NCBI GenBank assembly: GCA_045592625.1
Contig: JAZNVC010000023.1
Coordinates: forward strand, 51,268-115,267
Direction: 5' to 3'
From: SIG607 sp045592625
Lineage (GTDB): Bacteria > Bacillota > Clostridia > Oscillospirales > Acutalibacteraceae
DNA: 64,000 nucleotides
Position numbers and translations under genes: made by a program. Shown here piece after piece: positions 1-8,398 of this stretch (position 1 is its first letter; each line of letters begins with the position of its first letter). Below the pieces are notes generated by a model. That model worked only from the letters and a program-made list of their open reading frames with translations. It had not been told where the DNA came from and ran no database searches.

Positions 1-1022
1 AAAGCAACACTTGCCACAATTGCTTCAAGTTCCTTTGCACCAACACGTTTTTTATCGGCAACTCTTAAGAATTCTTCATAAACCTTTGCGCTATCCTCTT
101 CCGACAGGTCGTATCCCATTTTTAATACAACATTCATCACGCTTTCTTTATCAAAGGAAGAATCCATATCTACATTATTTTCGGTATTTTCAACGGTTAA
201 AACATTATTTTTGCCGTTTTTAGTGTTTTCGGTAACCCAATAGATTTGCTTAACTATACGGTTGAGCTGAGTATATTTAAGTGAAGAAGAAAAACCGAAG
301 GATTCACCGCAATTCTTTATCATTTCAGCGAAAAGCTCAAGAGGAACTGCATTTGTGCCAACGGCTGTTTTAACAGCTACAACGCCCTTTTTAACAGCCA
401 TAGAAGCACAGGCAATAGCCATACCGTTTTTATTGTTACAATAAACACCAACTTGAACTTTGGATTTTTCACATATATTAAAAGCAAAATCTGCAAATTC
501 ATCGGGAAGCATAGTTTCAGCAGCACTGTCATAAAGAGAAATCTTTGTTGCACCGCTGTTAGTGGCGGTTTCTATTGCTTTTTCAAGAAAGTCGCCTTCT
601 GCTCTTGTGGCATCAATTGCACAAAACTCCACGTTTTCTACCTTTTCCTTGGCAAGACCGATAAGTTGTTCGATATATAAAAGCATTTTATCAGGCTTTT
701 TATGACAAACATACTCCATACCTACAGGAGATACGGGAAGTTCTATTCTGATACTTGCCTTGTTAGCGGTAGAAAGAGAAACTGCTGCATTTTCAATACT
801 TTCTTTAGTCATACCGCCACATACCGAAATTACGCTGTTTTTAACAAAAGAAGATATAGTTTTAACAAGAAGAATATCGGTTCTTGTATTTTCAATTGCA
901 GGCAGCTCTATAACGTCAACGTTAAGATTTTCAAGCTGTCTGGCTATTTCAATTTTCTCCTTAAAACTGTAACTTACCTCTTCGTTTAAGAGTGTAGTGT
1001 CGGCGATATAAATTTTTCTCAC
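1..1022 (-). CDS. Isopropylmalate synthase-like (HMGL/DRE-TIM family) protein, 3' end outside window
   Basis: The reading frame opens with GTG at 1020-1022, eight bases after a GGAAG ribosome binding site, and runs off the window after 340 residues. The fold resembles 2-isopropylmalate/citramalate synthases: it starts IADTTL and has the later Ala-Val-Gly-Thr-Asn segment. The family's catalytic signatures are changed. The usual DTTLRDGEQ reads DTTLLNEEV, so the DRE Arg is Leu12, and the metal-binding His-Cys-His reads Tyr194-Cys-Asn196. Only the first metal-ligand Asp (Asp8) and a late Asn are kept. The gene follows its own promoter and a T-box leader whose specifier I read as CUC (Leu), and it lies downstream of ilvE. 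A leucine-related role is inferred from this context; normal synthase activity is doubtful. It could be a regulator, a partner subunit or an enzyme with new chemistry. Confidence 0.75.
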   Translation of the reverse strand, partial: MRKIYIADTTLLNEEVSYSFKEKIEIARQLENLNVDVIELPAIENTRTDILLVKTISSFVKNSVISVCGGMTKESIENAAVSLSTANKASIRIELPVSPVGMEYVCHKKPDKMLLYIEQLIGLAKEKVENVEFCAIDATRAEGDFLEKAIETATNSGATKISLYDSAAETMLPDEFADFAFNICEKSKVQVGVYCNNKNGMAIACASMAVKKGVVAVKTAVGTNAVPLELFAEMIKNCGESFGFSSSLKYTQLNRIVKQIYWVTENTKNGKNNVLTVENTENNVDMDSSFDKESVMNVVLKMGYDLSEEDSAKVYEEFLRVADKKRVGAKELEAIVASVA

Positions 1023-1044
1023 AATAAGTACTTCCTTTCATAAA

Positions 1045-1308
1045 TAAAAAGTCCCTGAAACTGTATAAGTTTCAGGGACGAAAAATATTCGCGGTACCAC
1101 CCTAATTACCGTTTAAAACGGTCACTCAGTAAGACTCAAACAAGTCTTTTGCCTTGATAACGGGACACGCCGTAGCCACATACTAAATTTCCGTGACTCT
1201 GCTCCGGAATGAGACTTACTTTATTCTGCCGTACCGACTCGCACCATCCGTCGGTTCTCTGAAACAAACCTGAACAAAGAATAATTCCTTCATAGCATTT
1301 AAAAATTT
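1045..1308 (-). promoter_or_regulatory. T-box leader, predicted Leu specifier (CUC), upstream of the synthase-like gene
   Basis: The conserved T-box core GGTGGTACCGCG lies at about 1091-1102 on the minus strand. It is followed by a terminator hairpin (GTCCCTGAAA at 1051-1060 pairing with TTTCAGGGAC at 1070-1079) and a T-rich run. The Stem I apical region has AGAGAA and GGTGCGAG. The base of Stem I pairs GGAA with TTCC; immediately before the TTCC arm the minus strand reads CTC-A, placing the specifier CUC at 1211-1213 (Leu). The neighbouring triplet ATT is the main alternative. The leader is expected to let transcription proceed when uncharged tRNA-Leu is abundant. Confidence 0.85.
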
Positions 1309-1314
1309 TTAATA

Positions 1315-1343
1315 ATTATAGCACTACCGATAAATTTTGTCAA
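1315..1343 (-). promoter_or_regulatory. Sigma-A-type promoter for the Leu T-box/synthase-like transcript
   Basis: On the minus strand, TTGACA (1338-1343) and TATAAT (1315-1320) are separated by 17 bp, a perfect consensus match just downstream of ilvE. The last gene can therefore be transcribed independently of the oxidoreductase operon. Confidence 0.8.
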
Positions 1344-1359
1344 CTGTTTTTTTAAAATA

Positions 1360-2424
1360 TTAATCAATAGGAAGTGTCCACTTGAAAGTATCTTCGATTT
1401 TGCCCCACTGGATACCAGTAAGAGTATCGTAAAGATGCTGTGTAACCTCACCGATATTGCCTCCGCTTACCTGATGCTTAATTCCCTTATAGCAAAGTTC
1501 GCCGATGGGAGAAACAACAGCAGCGGTTCCACAGCCCCAAGCCTCTTCAAGAGTGCCATTTTCCATAGCCTCTTCAAGTTCGTCAATGCTAAGCAGTCTT
1601 TCACTAACTTTATAGCCTTCTTTTTTAAGAACTTCAAGGCAAGATTTTCTTGTAATACCGGGAAGAATAGAGCCAGAAAGCATAGGAGTGACAATTTCTC
1701 CGTTGATTTTGAACATAACGTTCATAGCTCCAACTTCTTCGATATACTTTCTCTCAACACCGTCTAGCCACAGCACCTGAGAATAACCTTGCTGTTCTGC
1801 TCTCTCACCTGCACGGTTACTTGCAGCATAATTACCGCCGCACTTAGCGTAACCTGTACCGCCACGTACAGCACGTACATCTTGGTCTTCTATCATAATC
1901 TTAACAGGGTTAATACCTTCCTTATAATAGCTTCCTACAGGAGAAGCGATAATTACGAAGGTGGCATTATGAACGGCGTGAACACCCAGAGTTTCATCGT
2001 TACCAAACATAAAGGGACGAAGATAAAGCGAAGTTCCGGGTGCAGAAGGAGTCCAATCCTGTTCCATTTCAACAAAAGCCTTTAAAACTTCCATTGCTAA
2101 ATCTTCATCAATTTGAGGAAGACAAAGTCTGTCGGCAGAATTATTCATTCTGCGGATATTTTCAATAGGACGGAAAAGCTGAACCTTACCGTCTGCTCTG
2201 CGATAAGCCTTAAGGCCCTCGAAAATTTCACTTCCGTAATGAAGTACGGTAGAAGCAGGATGAAGAGAAAGATTTGCAAAAGGAATAATTCTTGCATCAT
2301 GCCAACCTTCCTCACTGGAATAATCCATCATAAACATATGGTCGGTAAAATATTTACCGAAGCCTAAAATATTGCTGTCCGGTTTTTCTTTAGGACAGGT
2401 GGTTTTTGTAATAGAAATATTCAT
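1360..2424 (-). CDS. ilvE: Branched-chain amino acid aminotransferase
   Basis: A 354-residue class IV PLP-dependent transaminase that interconverts branched-chain 2-oxoacids and Val, Leu or Ile, using glutamate as amino donor in biosynthesis. The PLP lysine lies in the KCGGNYAAS motif, and the family's EEVGAMN segment and the late GCGTAA motif are present, so the active site looks intact. It begins 15 bases after the gamma subunit of the ferredoxin-dependent 2-oxoacid oxidoreductase, so it is very likely cotranscribed with it. That pairing suggests that the 2-oxoacids made or used by the oxidoreductase are its substrates. A strong promoter for the next gene starts in the gap after its stop codon. 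Confidence 0.95.
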   Translation of the reverse strand: MNISITKTTCPKEKPDSNILGFGKYFTDHMFMMDYSSEEGWHDARIIPFANLSLHPASTVLHYGSEIFEGLKAYRRADGKVQLFRPIENIRRMNNSADRLCLPQIDEDLAMEVLKAFVEMEQDWTPSAPGTSLYLRPFMFGNDETLGVHAVHNATFVIIASPVGSYYKEGINPVKIMIEDQDVRAVRGGTGYAKCGGNYAASNRAGERAEQQGYSQVLWLDGVERKYIEEVGAMNVMFKINGEIVTPMLSGSILPGITRKSCLEVLKKEGYKVSERLLSIDELEEAMENGTLEEAWGCGTAAVVSPIGELCYKGIKHQVSGGNIGEVTQHLYDTLTGIQWGKIEDTFKWTLPID

Positions 2425-2439
2425 AATTTTTCACCTTTA

Positions 2440-2973
2440 TTAGTTTTCAGCGCCTATCTGCATTGCTTTTCTGTTAATATCAGCCATATCGGCACGTTTT
2501 GCAGAAATAACCTTAGAAAGAGCAATGTTAACGCTTTCAGGAGAGAAATCTCCAAGTTCTTTTAATACCTTACCGACAATAATCATATTAGCAAGTGTAG
2601 GCATACCGTTTTCACTTGCAAGACGAGTAGCAGGAATATAGAAAACCTTAACATCGTCACGCTTTACCTTTCTTTCAATAAGAGAGGAATCAAGGAAAAT
2701 CATTCCGCCTTTTTCTACTGTTGACTCATACTTATCAAGAGAAGGAAGATTCATAGCAATTAAAATGTCAGGCTTAGAAACAATAGGAGAACCAACAGGT
2801 TCGTCACTTACAATAACGCTACAGCTTGCTGTACCGCCACGCATTTCACGGCCATAAGAAGGAAGCCAACTTACCTGTTTGCCGTGCATAAGACCTTTAT
2901 AAGCAATAAACTTACCAGAGAAAAGAATGCCCTGACCGCCAAAGCCTGAAAATAAAAACTGTTTAGTAGCCAT
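2440..2973 (-). CDS. 2-oxoacid:ferredoxin oxidoreductase, gamma subunit
   Basis: A 177-residue protein of the pyruvate/ketoisovalerate oxidoreductase gamma family. The N-terminal FSGFGGQGILFSGK loop and the REMRGGTASCSV motif are typical. In this enzyme class the gamma domain contributes to CoA binding and complex assembly in the cytoplasm. The start codon overlaps the stop of the beta subunit, pointing to translational coupling. It completes a ferredoxin-alpha-beta-gamma set. Substrate preference cannot be read from this subunit, but the neighbouring ilvE and T-box-controlled acyl-CoA synthetases favour branched-chain 2-oxoacids. Confidence 0.9.
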   Translation of the reverse strand: MATKQFLFSGFGGQGILFSGKFIAYKGLMHGKQVSWLPSYGREMRGGTASCSVIVSDEPVGSPIVSKPDILIAMNLPSLDKYESTVEKGGMIFLDSSLIERKVKRDDVKVFYIPATRLASENGMPTLANMIIVGKVLKELGDFSPESVNIALSKVISAKRADMADINRKAMQIGAEN

Positions 2974-3728
2974 TATGCTTCCTCCTTCTCTGCACTTCTG
3001 TCTTTATATACGCCAAGAGGATAGTAAGGAATCATTTTTTCGTCTATCCACTGGAGAGCCTGTTTTGGAGTCATACCCCAGTTGGTAGGACAAGAGGAAA
3101 CAACCTCAACAAGAGAGAAGCCTTTTCCGTCAATCTGATTTTGGAAAGCCTTTTTAATAGCCTTCTTAGCGTTTTTAATGTTTTTAACGTTATTTACGGT
3201 TACTCTTTCAAGATATTCAGGACCGTCAAGCTTAGAAAGCATTTCGCAAACCTTAACGGGATAACCGCACTGGGTAACGTCTCTGCCATACGGAGAGGTC
3301 TGTGTAACCTGACCCGGAAGAGATGTGGGTGCCATCTGACGGCCTGTCATGCCGTAAATAGCATTGTTGATAAAGATAACGGTAATATTTTCGTTTCTTG
3401 CAGCAGAATGAACTGTTTCAGCCATACCGATAGAAGCAAGGTCGCCGTCACCCTGATAGGTAAATACAATATGGTTTTCAGGGTCTGCTCTTTTAACACC
3501 TGTTGCAACAGCGGGAGCACGTCCGTGAGCAGCCTCAATCATATCACAGTTAAAATAATTATATGCCATAACCGAGCAACCAACGGGAGCAATACCAATG
3601 GTTTTACCCTCGATCCCCAGTTCATCAATAACCTCGGCAACAAGACGGTGAACTATACCGTGAGTACAACCGGGGCAATAATGCATTGGAGCATCGGTAA
3701 GTGCATGAGGTTTATCAAAAACTACCAT
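2973..3728 (-). CDS. 2-oxoacid:ferredoxin oxidoreductase, beta (TPP-binding) subunit
   Basis: A 251-residue thiamine-pyrophosphate subunit. It has the CPGCTHG opening, and the TPP/Mg motif GDGD followed after about 25 residues by NNAIYGMTGRQ. It carries the carbonyl chemistry of the reversible reaction 2-oxoacid + CoA + oxidised ferredoxin to acyl-CoA + CO2 + reduced ferredoxin. It overlaps the alpha-subunit stop by one base and the gamma-subunit start by one base. Close relatives are annotated as either 2-oxoglutarate or 2-ketoisovalerate enzymes, so the sequence alone does not separate the two; genomic context favours branched-chain substrates. Confidence 0.9.
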   Translation of the reverse strand: MVVFDKPHALTDAPMHYCPGCTHGIVHRLVAEVIDELGIEGKTIGIAPVGCSVMAYNYFNCDMIEAAHGRAPAVATGVKRADPENHIVFTYQGDGDLASIGMAETVHSAARNENITVIFINNAIYGMTGRQMAPTSLPGQVTQTSPYGRDVTQCGYPVKVCEMLSKLDGPEYLERVTVNNVKNIKNAKKAIKKAFQNQIDGKGFSLVEVVSSCPTNWGMTPKQALQWIDEKMIPYYPLGVYKDRSAEKEEA

Positions 3729-4792
3729 TATTTAGCGCCTCCTTTTGCTGCTTCTTTAATAGCTTCAAGTACCTGCTCAGGCGAAGGAATCATACCGCCT
3801 GCACGATTGCAAAGGGTTACGGGAACCTTGCACTCACTGGCAAGTCTTACGTCATCTATCATCTGACCCATAGAAAGCTCAACAGAAATAATCTGACTAA
3901 CCTTATCAGCCGCCTTCTTAAAGGGCTCTGCAGGGAAAGGCCAAAGAGTGATAGGACGGATAAGTCCTACCTTAATTCCCTGCTTTCTTGCTTCATTAAT
4001 AGCATTTTTAGTAACACGGGCGGCAATACCGAATGCAGCAATGCAAATTTCTGCATCGTCCATAAGATACTCTTCCCACATACATTCATTTTCTTCTATG
4101 TACTTATAACGTTCAAAACGTTCGAAGTTAGATTTTTCAAGTTCTTCGGGTACGAGGAAAAGAGAGTTAACAATATTATGTTCACGTTCCATCTTTGTTC
4201 CTGTTGTAGCCCAAGGTTTTGCAATAGCTTCATTAACCTGAAGGTCAAGAGAAACCGGTTCCATCATCTGTCCCATAGTACCGTCTGCCAAAATCATAGA
4301 GGTCATACGGTATTTATCGGCAAGTTCAAAGCCTTTTACAGTAAGGTCAGCCATTTCCTGAACCGAAGCAGGAGCAAGAACTATCATTCTGAAATCTCCG
4401 TGACCGCCTGCCTTTGTAGCCTGATAATAGTCAGACTGAGAGGGCTGAATGCCACCCAGACCGGGTCCGCCTCTCTGTACGTTTACAATAAGAGAAGGAA
4501 GATCTGCACCTGCAAGATAGGAAAGACCTTCGCCCTTAAGGGAAATTCCTGGGCTGGAAGAAGATGTCATTACACGCTTACCGGTAGAAGCAACACCGTA
4601 AACCATATTTATAGCAGCAATTTCACTTTCAGCCTGAAGGAATGTACCGCCGATTTTAGGCATACGCTTTGCCATATAAGCAGCAATTTCTGTCTGAGGA
4701 GTAATAGGATAACCGAAATAGTGACGGCATCCTGCAACTATAGCAGCTTCGGCTATAGCTTCATTACCTTTCATTAAAACTTTATCTGCCAC
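3728..4792 (-). CDS. vorB: 2-oxoacid:ferredoxin oxidoreductase, alpha subunit (VorB-like)
   Basis: A 354-residue alpha subunit from the GTG at 4790-4792, giving the family-typical start followed by KVLMKGNEAIAEAA. Further upstream in-frame starts would overlap the ferredoxin gene and extend past the conserved N-terminus. Recognisable segments are FGYPITPQTE, the QAESEIAAINMVYG block and TSSSSPGISL. It is the pyruvate-flavodoxin-oxidoreductase N-terminal-like domain, which binds TPP together with the beta subunit. The MKGNEAIAEAAI opening is the one I associate with proteins annotated VorB (3-methyl-2-oxobutanoate type). It lies between the ferredoxin and beta-subunit genes. Confidence 0.85.
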   Translation of the reverse strand: MADKVLMKGNEAIAEAAIVAGCRHYFGYPITPQTEIAAYMAKRMPKIGGTFLQAESEIAAINMVYGVASTGKRVMTSSSSPGISLKGEGLSYLAGADLPSLIVNVQRGGPGLGGIQPSQSDYYQATKAGGHGDFRMIVLAPASVQEMADLTVKGFELADKYRMTSMILADGTMGQMMEPVSLDLQVNEAIAKPWATTGTKMEREHNIVNSLFLVPEELEKSNFERFERYKYIEENECMWEEYLMDDAEICIAAFGIAARVTKNAINEARKQGIKVGLIRPITLWPFPAEPFKKAADKVSQIISVELSMGQMIDDVRLASECKVPVTLCNRAGGMIPSPEQVLEAIKEAAKGGAK

Positions 4793-4800
4793 TTTTTTCA

Positions 4801-5016
4801 CTACCTTTCTACCTTGATAATACAGTCGGGACACATAGTAGCACAGAATGTGCATCCGATACAAGCCTCAATATTAGCGGCTTCTACAGGGTGATGTCCT
4901 TTTTTATTAATTTTGTCCTGAGCGAGAATAAGTACCTGTTTAGGACAGGCATCTACACACAGTCCGCAACCTTTACAGTTGTCGGTTTTAAAGGTTAACT
5001 TTGCCAAATTAAACAC
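4801..5016 (-). CDS. 4Fe-4S ferredoxin subunit of the 2-oxoacid oxidoreductase
   Basis: A 71-residue two-cluster ferredoxin. Two Cys-rich motifs, CKGCGLCVDAC and CIGCTFCATMC, each fit CxxCxxCxxxC with a distal Cys-Pro. It is the delta/electron-transfer subunit that links the oxidoreductase to the cellular ferredoxin pool. It is the first gene of the oxidoreductase set, 44 bases after the ParA-like ATPase. For reductive carboxylation, this subunit would feed low-potential electrons into the TPP site. Confidence 0.92.
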   Translation of the reverse strand: MFNLAKLTFKTDNCKGCGLCVDACPKQVLILAQDKINKKGHHPVEAANIEACIGCTFCATMCPDCIIKVER

Positions 5017-5060
5017 TCCTTAGCAAATTAATATTACGATAAGCACAATAAATGTGTAAT

Positions 5061-5723
5061 CTACAAAATTTTATCCTGAAGCTTTAAGGGAAAAAGATTT
5101 TCTATCTTTACACTTAAAGGCTCAAAAAGTTCTTCTTTTACGGTTGTTGCAACAATAGGAAGTCCCGTCAATTCAGATATTTCCCTTGCATAAGAAAGAG
5201 AATTCAGTATGTCTTCCACAGTTGTTTCTTCGCCTAAATTAGAATTATTTATAAGTCCTGTAAACTTTATTTTAGCAGCCGTTTCTATTTCACTTAATAC
5301 CTCTAAGGTTGACTGGGCATCTCTTGTTAAGGGACGATAACTGTTTATTACCATAAGCATATCATAATCGTTTTCACTGACAATTTTTTCGCTTATTCTG
5401 CCCAGTACATAAGCACCTCTGTCATCACCGCCGATATCAACAACACTTTTTAAGGTTTTGTCGTCGGTAATAGCATATATATCTGCAGGTAAAGCAGGAA
5501 TATCAACGTTCGAATTGGCATACTCAGAGCAAATAAGTCTTATTCCCTTTTTGCCCAGTTCATAACTGCTATCCTTGGTTCTGAAATAAGGGTTAACGAT
5601 ATCAAGGTCGGCAAGAGCAATGTTTTTATAGGTTTCACTGAGTTTTAATGCTGCATTTACGGCTATATTTGTTTTTCCGCTTCCGTAATGTCCGCAAAAA
5701 AGAGTAATTCTTTTATCAAACAT
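5061..5723 (-). CDS. ParA/MinD-like P-loop ATPase in the oxidoreductase operon
   Basis: A 220-residue nucleotide-binding protein with the Walker A loop GHYGSGKT near residue 10, followed by ALADLDIVNPYFRT, which resembles the SIMIBI-class Walker A/switch layout, and a VVDIGGDDRG motif. It is about the size of minimal ParA/CooC-type ATPases. It sits between a T-box-controlled acyl-CoA synthetase and the ferredoxin gene, with only 24- and 44-base gaps, so it belongs to the operon. Its role is unknown; cofactor or iron-sulphur cluster insertion into the oxidoreductase is a guess by analogy with CooC and Mrp proteins. Confidence 0.75.
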   Translation of the reverse strand: MFDKRITLFCGHYGSGKTNIAVNAALKLSETYKNIALADLDIVNPYFRTKDSSYELGKKGIRLICSEYANSNVDIPALPADIYAITDDKTLKSVVDIGGDDRGAYVLGRISEKIVSENDYDMLMVINSYRPLTRDAQSTLEVLSEIETAAKIKFTGLINNSNLGEETTVEDILNSLSYAREISELTGLPIVATTVKEELFEPLSVKIENLFPLKLQDKIL

Positions 5724-5747
5724 TGCTTTCCCTCCTTTTTATAGCCA

Positions 5748-8036
5748 TTATAACTTATTTCTCTGAATTTTTCCACTTGTAGTTTTTGGGAGGCTGTCTC
5801 TGAAAACTACTATACGAGGATATTTATAAGGAGCAGTTCTATCCTTAACGTACTTTTGGATTTCCTTTTTGAGTTCTTCGGTAGGCTCGGTACCCTTAAC
5901 CAAAACGATACTAGCCTTAACAACCTGACCTCTTACCTCATCGGGAGCGGCAGATACACCGCATTCAAGAACATATGGAAGCTCCATAATAACGCTTTCT
6001 ATTTCAAAAGGTCCGATACGGTAGCCCGAAGACTTAATAACATCGTCAACACGGCCAACATACCAATAGAATCCGTCTTCATCACGCCAAGCAGTATCGC
6101 CTGTGTGATAATAGCCATCGTGCCATACTTCCTTGGTTTTTTCTTCGTTAAGATAGTACCCGGTAAAGAGTCCGCAAGGAGCACCGCCCTTAACGTTAAT
6201 AACAATTTCGCCAACCTCACCGTCTGCAACAGAATTTCCGTCGGCATCAACTATATCAACATCATAAATAGGAGCAGGTTTACCCATAGAACCGATTTTA
6301 TGGCTTGAACCTACCATATTGCCGATTATCATAGTACTTTCGGTCTGTCCAAAGCCCTCAAGTATCTGAAGTCCGGTAGCCTTTTCAAACTGACGGTAAA
6401 CCTCAGGGTTAAGTGCTTCGCCCGCCGTAGTCATATGAGAAACAGAAGAAAAATCATACTGAGATATATCCTGTTTTATCATCATTCTAAGCATTGTAGG
6501 AGGTGCACAGAAGGTGGTAATTTTATATTTTGCAAACATAGGAAGAATATCTGCAGCATCAAATCGGTCAAAGTCGTAAACGAATATAGCCGCTTCGCAT
6601 AGCCATTGTCCGTAAAGTTTGCCCCACATTGATTTAGCCCAACCTGTATCAGATATGGTAAAGTGAAGTCCGTCGGGGTCAACAGTATGCCAATACTTAG
6701 CAGTATGGAAATGACCGAGAGCATATTTATAGTTATGAGCAGCAATTTTTGGATAACCCGTAGTGCCCGAAGTAAAGAACATAAGCATAAGGTCGTCTCC
6801 GCCCGGAGCATCCTCAGTTCTGTTATAATGGGTACTGTAAAGGTTATATTCCTCGTCAAAGTTTCTCCAACCGTCACGTTCTCCTCCAACTATAAGCTTA
6901 TTTATAAGTGTAGGAGATTTAGCAGCAGCAACATCTACCTGATTTGCAGTATCACCGTCTGCTGTACAAATAATGGTGTTTACCCCTGCCGCATTAAAGC
7001 GATATTCAAAATCATGTTCTAAAAGCTGGTTGGTAGCAGGAATGCCGATAGCACCTAATTTATTAAGACCAATCATAGCAAACCAGAACTGATAATGGCG
7101 CTTTAAAACAAGCATTACTCTGTCACCTTTTTTAATTCCCAAAGACTTAAAGTAATTTGCACACTGGTTAGATGCTTTCTTTATATCCTTAAAGGTAAGT
7201 CTGCGTTCGGTTTTATCCTTAGAGATATGAAGCATTGCAAGTTTTTCGGGTTCTCTGTAAGCAAGAGCATCAATAAGGTCAAAACCAAAGTTGAACTTCT
7301 CGGTATTTTTAAATTTAATAGAGGTAGGAGTTCCGTTAGCGTCTTCTTCTACGTCAATAAATTTGTGATAAATTCTTTCCTTGGTATCCTTTTTAACAGT
7401 CTTAGGCTCAAGAACTGTTTTAGCGGGGAGAAGTTCAGGAATAGGTTCGCCGGTAGGATTAAGAACGATAGCATAGAAAAGACAGTCCTTACCGCCGATA
7501 GCAATCATACCGTGAGCAACGTCACTGTCATAATAAATACTGTCTCCCGGGCCTAAAACTTCCTTATGTTCACCTACCTGCACCATAAGTTGACCTTCAA
7601 TAATAATATCAAGTTCCTGACCTGCGTGGGTAGTAAGCTCAATATCCTTATGCTGTGCATCTTCATTGTAAATACTGCGAACGTAAAGAGGTTCTGCAAT
7701 TTTATTTTTAAAAGCATAAGCAAGGTTATAATAGGTCATGCCGTGCGCTTGAGCAATTTTTTGACCTGCACCCGAACGTGTTACAGTATATGATTTAAGT
7801 CGAGGGCTGTAACCCTCGATAATATCGGTTACGTTAACGTTAAGAGCAAGTGCACAACGGTAAATAAAAGCAAAGTTTAAATCGCTGTTACCTGCTTCGC
7901 ATTCAATATATTCTTCTGTAGATACTGCTGTTTTAACCGCCATTTCTTCGGGGGTAAGTCCTTCAATTTCTCTGAGTTCCTTAATACGCCCCGCCATTTC
8001 CTTGATTTTATAATCAAGTCCTGTAATCTGTTTCAT
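5748..8036 (-). CDS. XRE HTH-cupin-acyl-CoA synthetase fusion protein, copy 1
   Basis: A 762-residue three-domain protein. Residues about 12-70 form an XRE-type helix-turn-helix (RIKELREIEGLTPEEMA). Residues about 110-195 form a cupin barrel with candidate ligands His137, Glu141 and His175. Residues about 235-762 form an AMP-forming acyl-CoA synthetase with TSGTTGYPK (422-430), EGFGQTE, YHTGD and the catalytic Lys756 in SGKIQR at the extreme C-terminus. The enzyme part should activate a short or branched carboxylic acid to its acyl-CoA. The gene is preceded by a T-box read as Val-specific and followed by the ATPase and ferredoxin oxidoreductase genes, so isobutyrate is a plausible substrate. 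The fusion implies an enzyme that may also bind DNA or sense a ligand. Confidence 0.88.
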   Translation of the reverse strand: MKQITGLDYKIKEMAGRIKELREIEGLTPEEMAVKTAVSTEEYIECEAGNSDLNFAFIYRCALALNVNVTDIIEGYSPRLKSYTVTRSGAGQKIAQAHGMTYYNLAYAFKNKIAEPLYVRSIYNEDAQHKDIELTTHAGQELDIIIEGQLMVQVGEHKEVLGPGDSIYYDSDVAHGMIAIGGKDCLFYAIVLNPTGEPIPELLPAKTVLEPKTVKKDTKERIYHKFIDVEEDANGTPTSIKFKNTEKFNFGFDLIDALAYREPEKLAMLHISKDKTERRLTFKDIKKASNQCANYFKSLGIKKGDRVMLVLKRHYQFWFAMIGLNKLGAIGIPATNQLLEHDFEYRFNAAGVNTIICTADGDTANQVDVAAAKSPTLINKLIVGGERDGWRNFDEEYNLYSTHYNRTEDAPGGDDLMLMFFTSGTTGYPKIAAHNYKYALGHFHTAKYWHTVDPDGLHFTISDTGWAKSMWGKLYGQWLCEAAIFVYDFDRFDAADILPMFAKYKITTFCAPPTMLRMMIKQDISQYDFSSVSHMTTAGEALNPEVYRQFEKATGLQILEGFGQTESTMIIGNMVGSSHKIGSMGKPAPIYDVDIVDADGNSVADGEVGEIVINVKGGAPCGLFTGYYLNEEKTKEVWHDGYYHTGDTAWRDEDGFYWYVGRVDDVIKSSGYRIGPFEIESVIMELPYVLECGVSAAPDEVRGQVVKASIVLVKGTEPTEELKKEIQKYVKDRTAPYKYPRIVVFRDSLPKTTSGKIQRNKL

Positions 8037-8054
8037 ATTTTATTCTCTCCGTTT

Positions 8055-8345
8055 TTTCTAGGACGAAAAAACACCCGTCCCAAAGTAATGCCTTTGAGAC
8101 GAGTGCTAAATGATTATTCACACCCGCGGTACCACTCAAATTGCGGAAATCCGCCACTCTTGGAATCTAACAATTCCTATGCCTTCACGCAGCAATCACG
8201 GAGGGGTTCTACTAATATAAAAACTTTCTTCCCCTCGGCTCAGAAGCTACAAACACGAACCAATAGCCTAACGGTTTGCACCAACCACCGTTTCTCTGCA
8301 AGGTATTTAGAGCGTGTACTCTTCGTCAAAGCCTTTCTATTGACT
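8055..8345 (-). promoter_or_regulatory. T-box leader, predicted Val specifier (GUA), upstream of synthetase copy 1
   Basis: The T-box core GAGTGGTACCGCGGG lies around 8124-8138 on the minus strand. It is followed by a hairpin spanning roughly 8067-8107 and a TTTTTT run (terminator). Stem I has a base GAAG pairing with CTTC, an AGTA element on the 5' side of the specifier loop, and AGAGAA and GGTGCAAACC at the apical end. The 3' side of the specifier loop reads TTT-GTA-G directly before CTTC, putting the specifier GUA (Val) at 8248-8250. Confidence 0.87.
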
Positions 8346-8350
8346 GTACT

Positions 8351-8379
8351 ATTGTAGCACAACTTATGCTATTTGTCAA
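8351..8379 (-). promoter_or_regulatory. Sigma-A-type promoter for the Val T-box operon
   Basis: On the minus strand, TTGACA (8374-8379) and TACAAT (8351-8356) are 17 bp apart. The start site would lie near 8344, giving a leader of about 300 nt before the synthetase start. Confidence 0.8.
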
Positions 8380-8398
8380 TATTCTATTTATTTTTACA

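Noticed and set aside
1208..1210. ATT (Ile) as specifier of the first T-box
   Set aside because: ATT is needed for the GGAAT/ATTCC stem base. CTC followed by A fits the specifier position better and matches the leucine-type downstream gene. It stays the main alternative until folded.
4793..4864. Longer N-terminus for the oxidoreductase alpha subunit
   Set aside because: The extension overlaps the ferredoxin gene, has no conserved sequence, and the GTG at 4790-4792 gives the usual family start.
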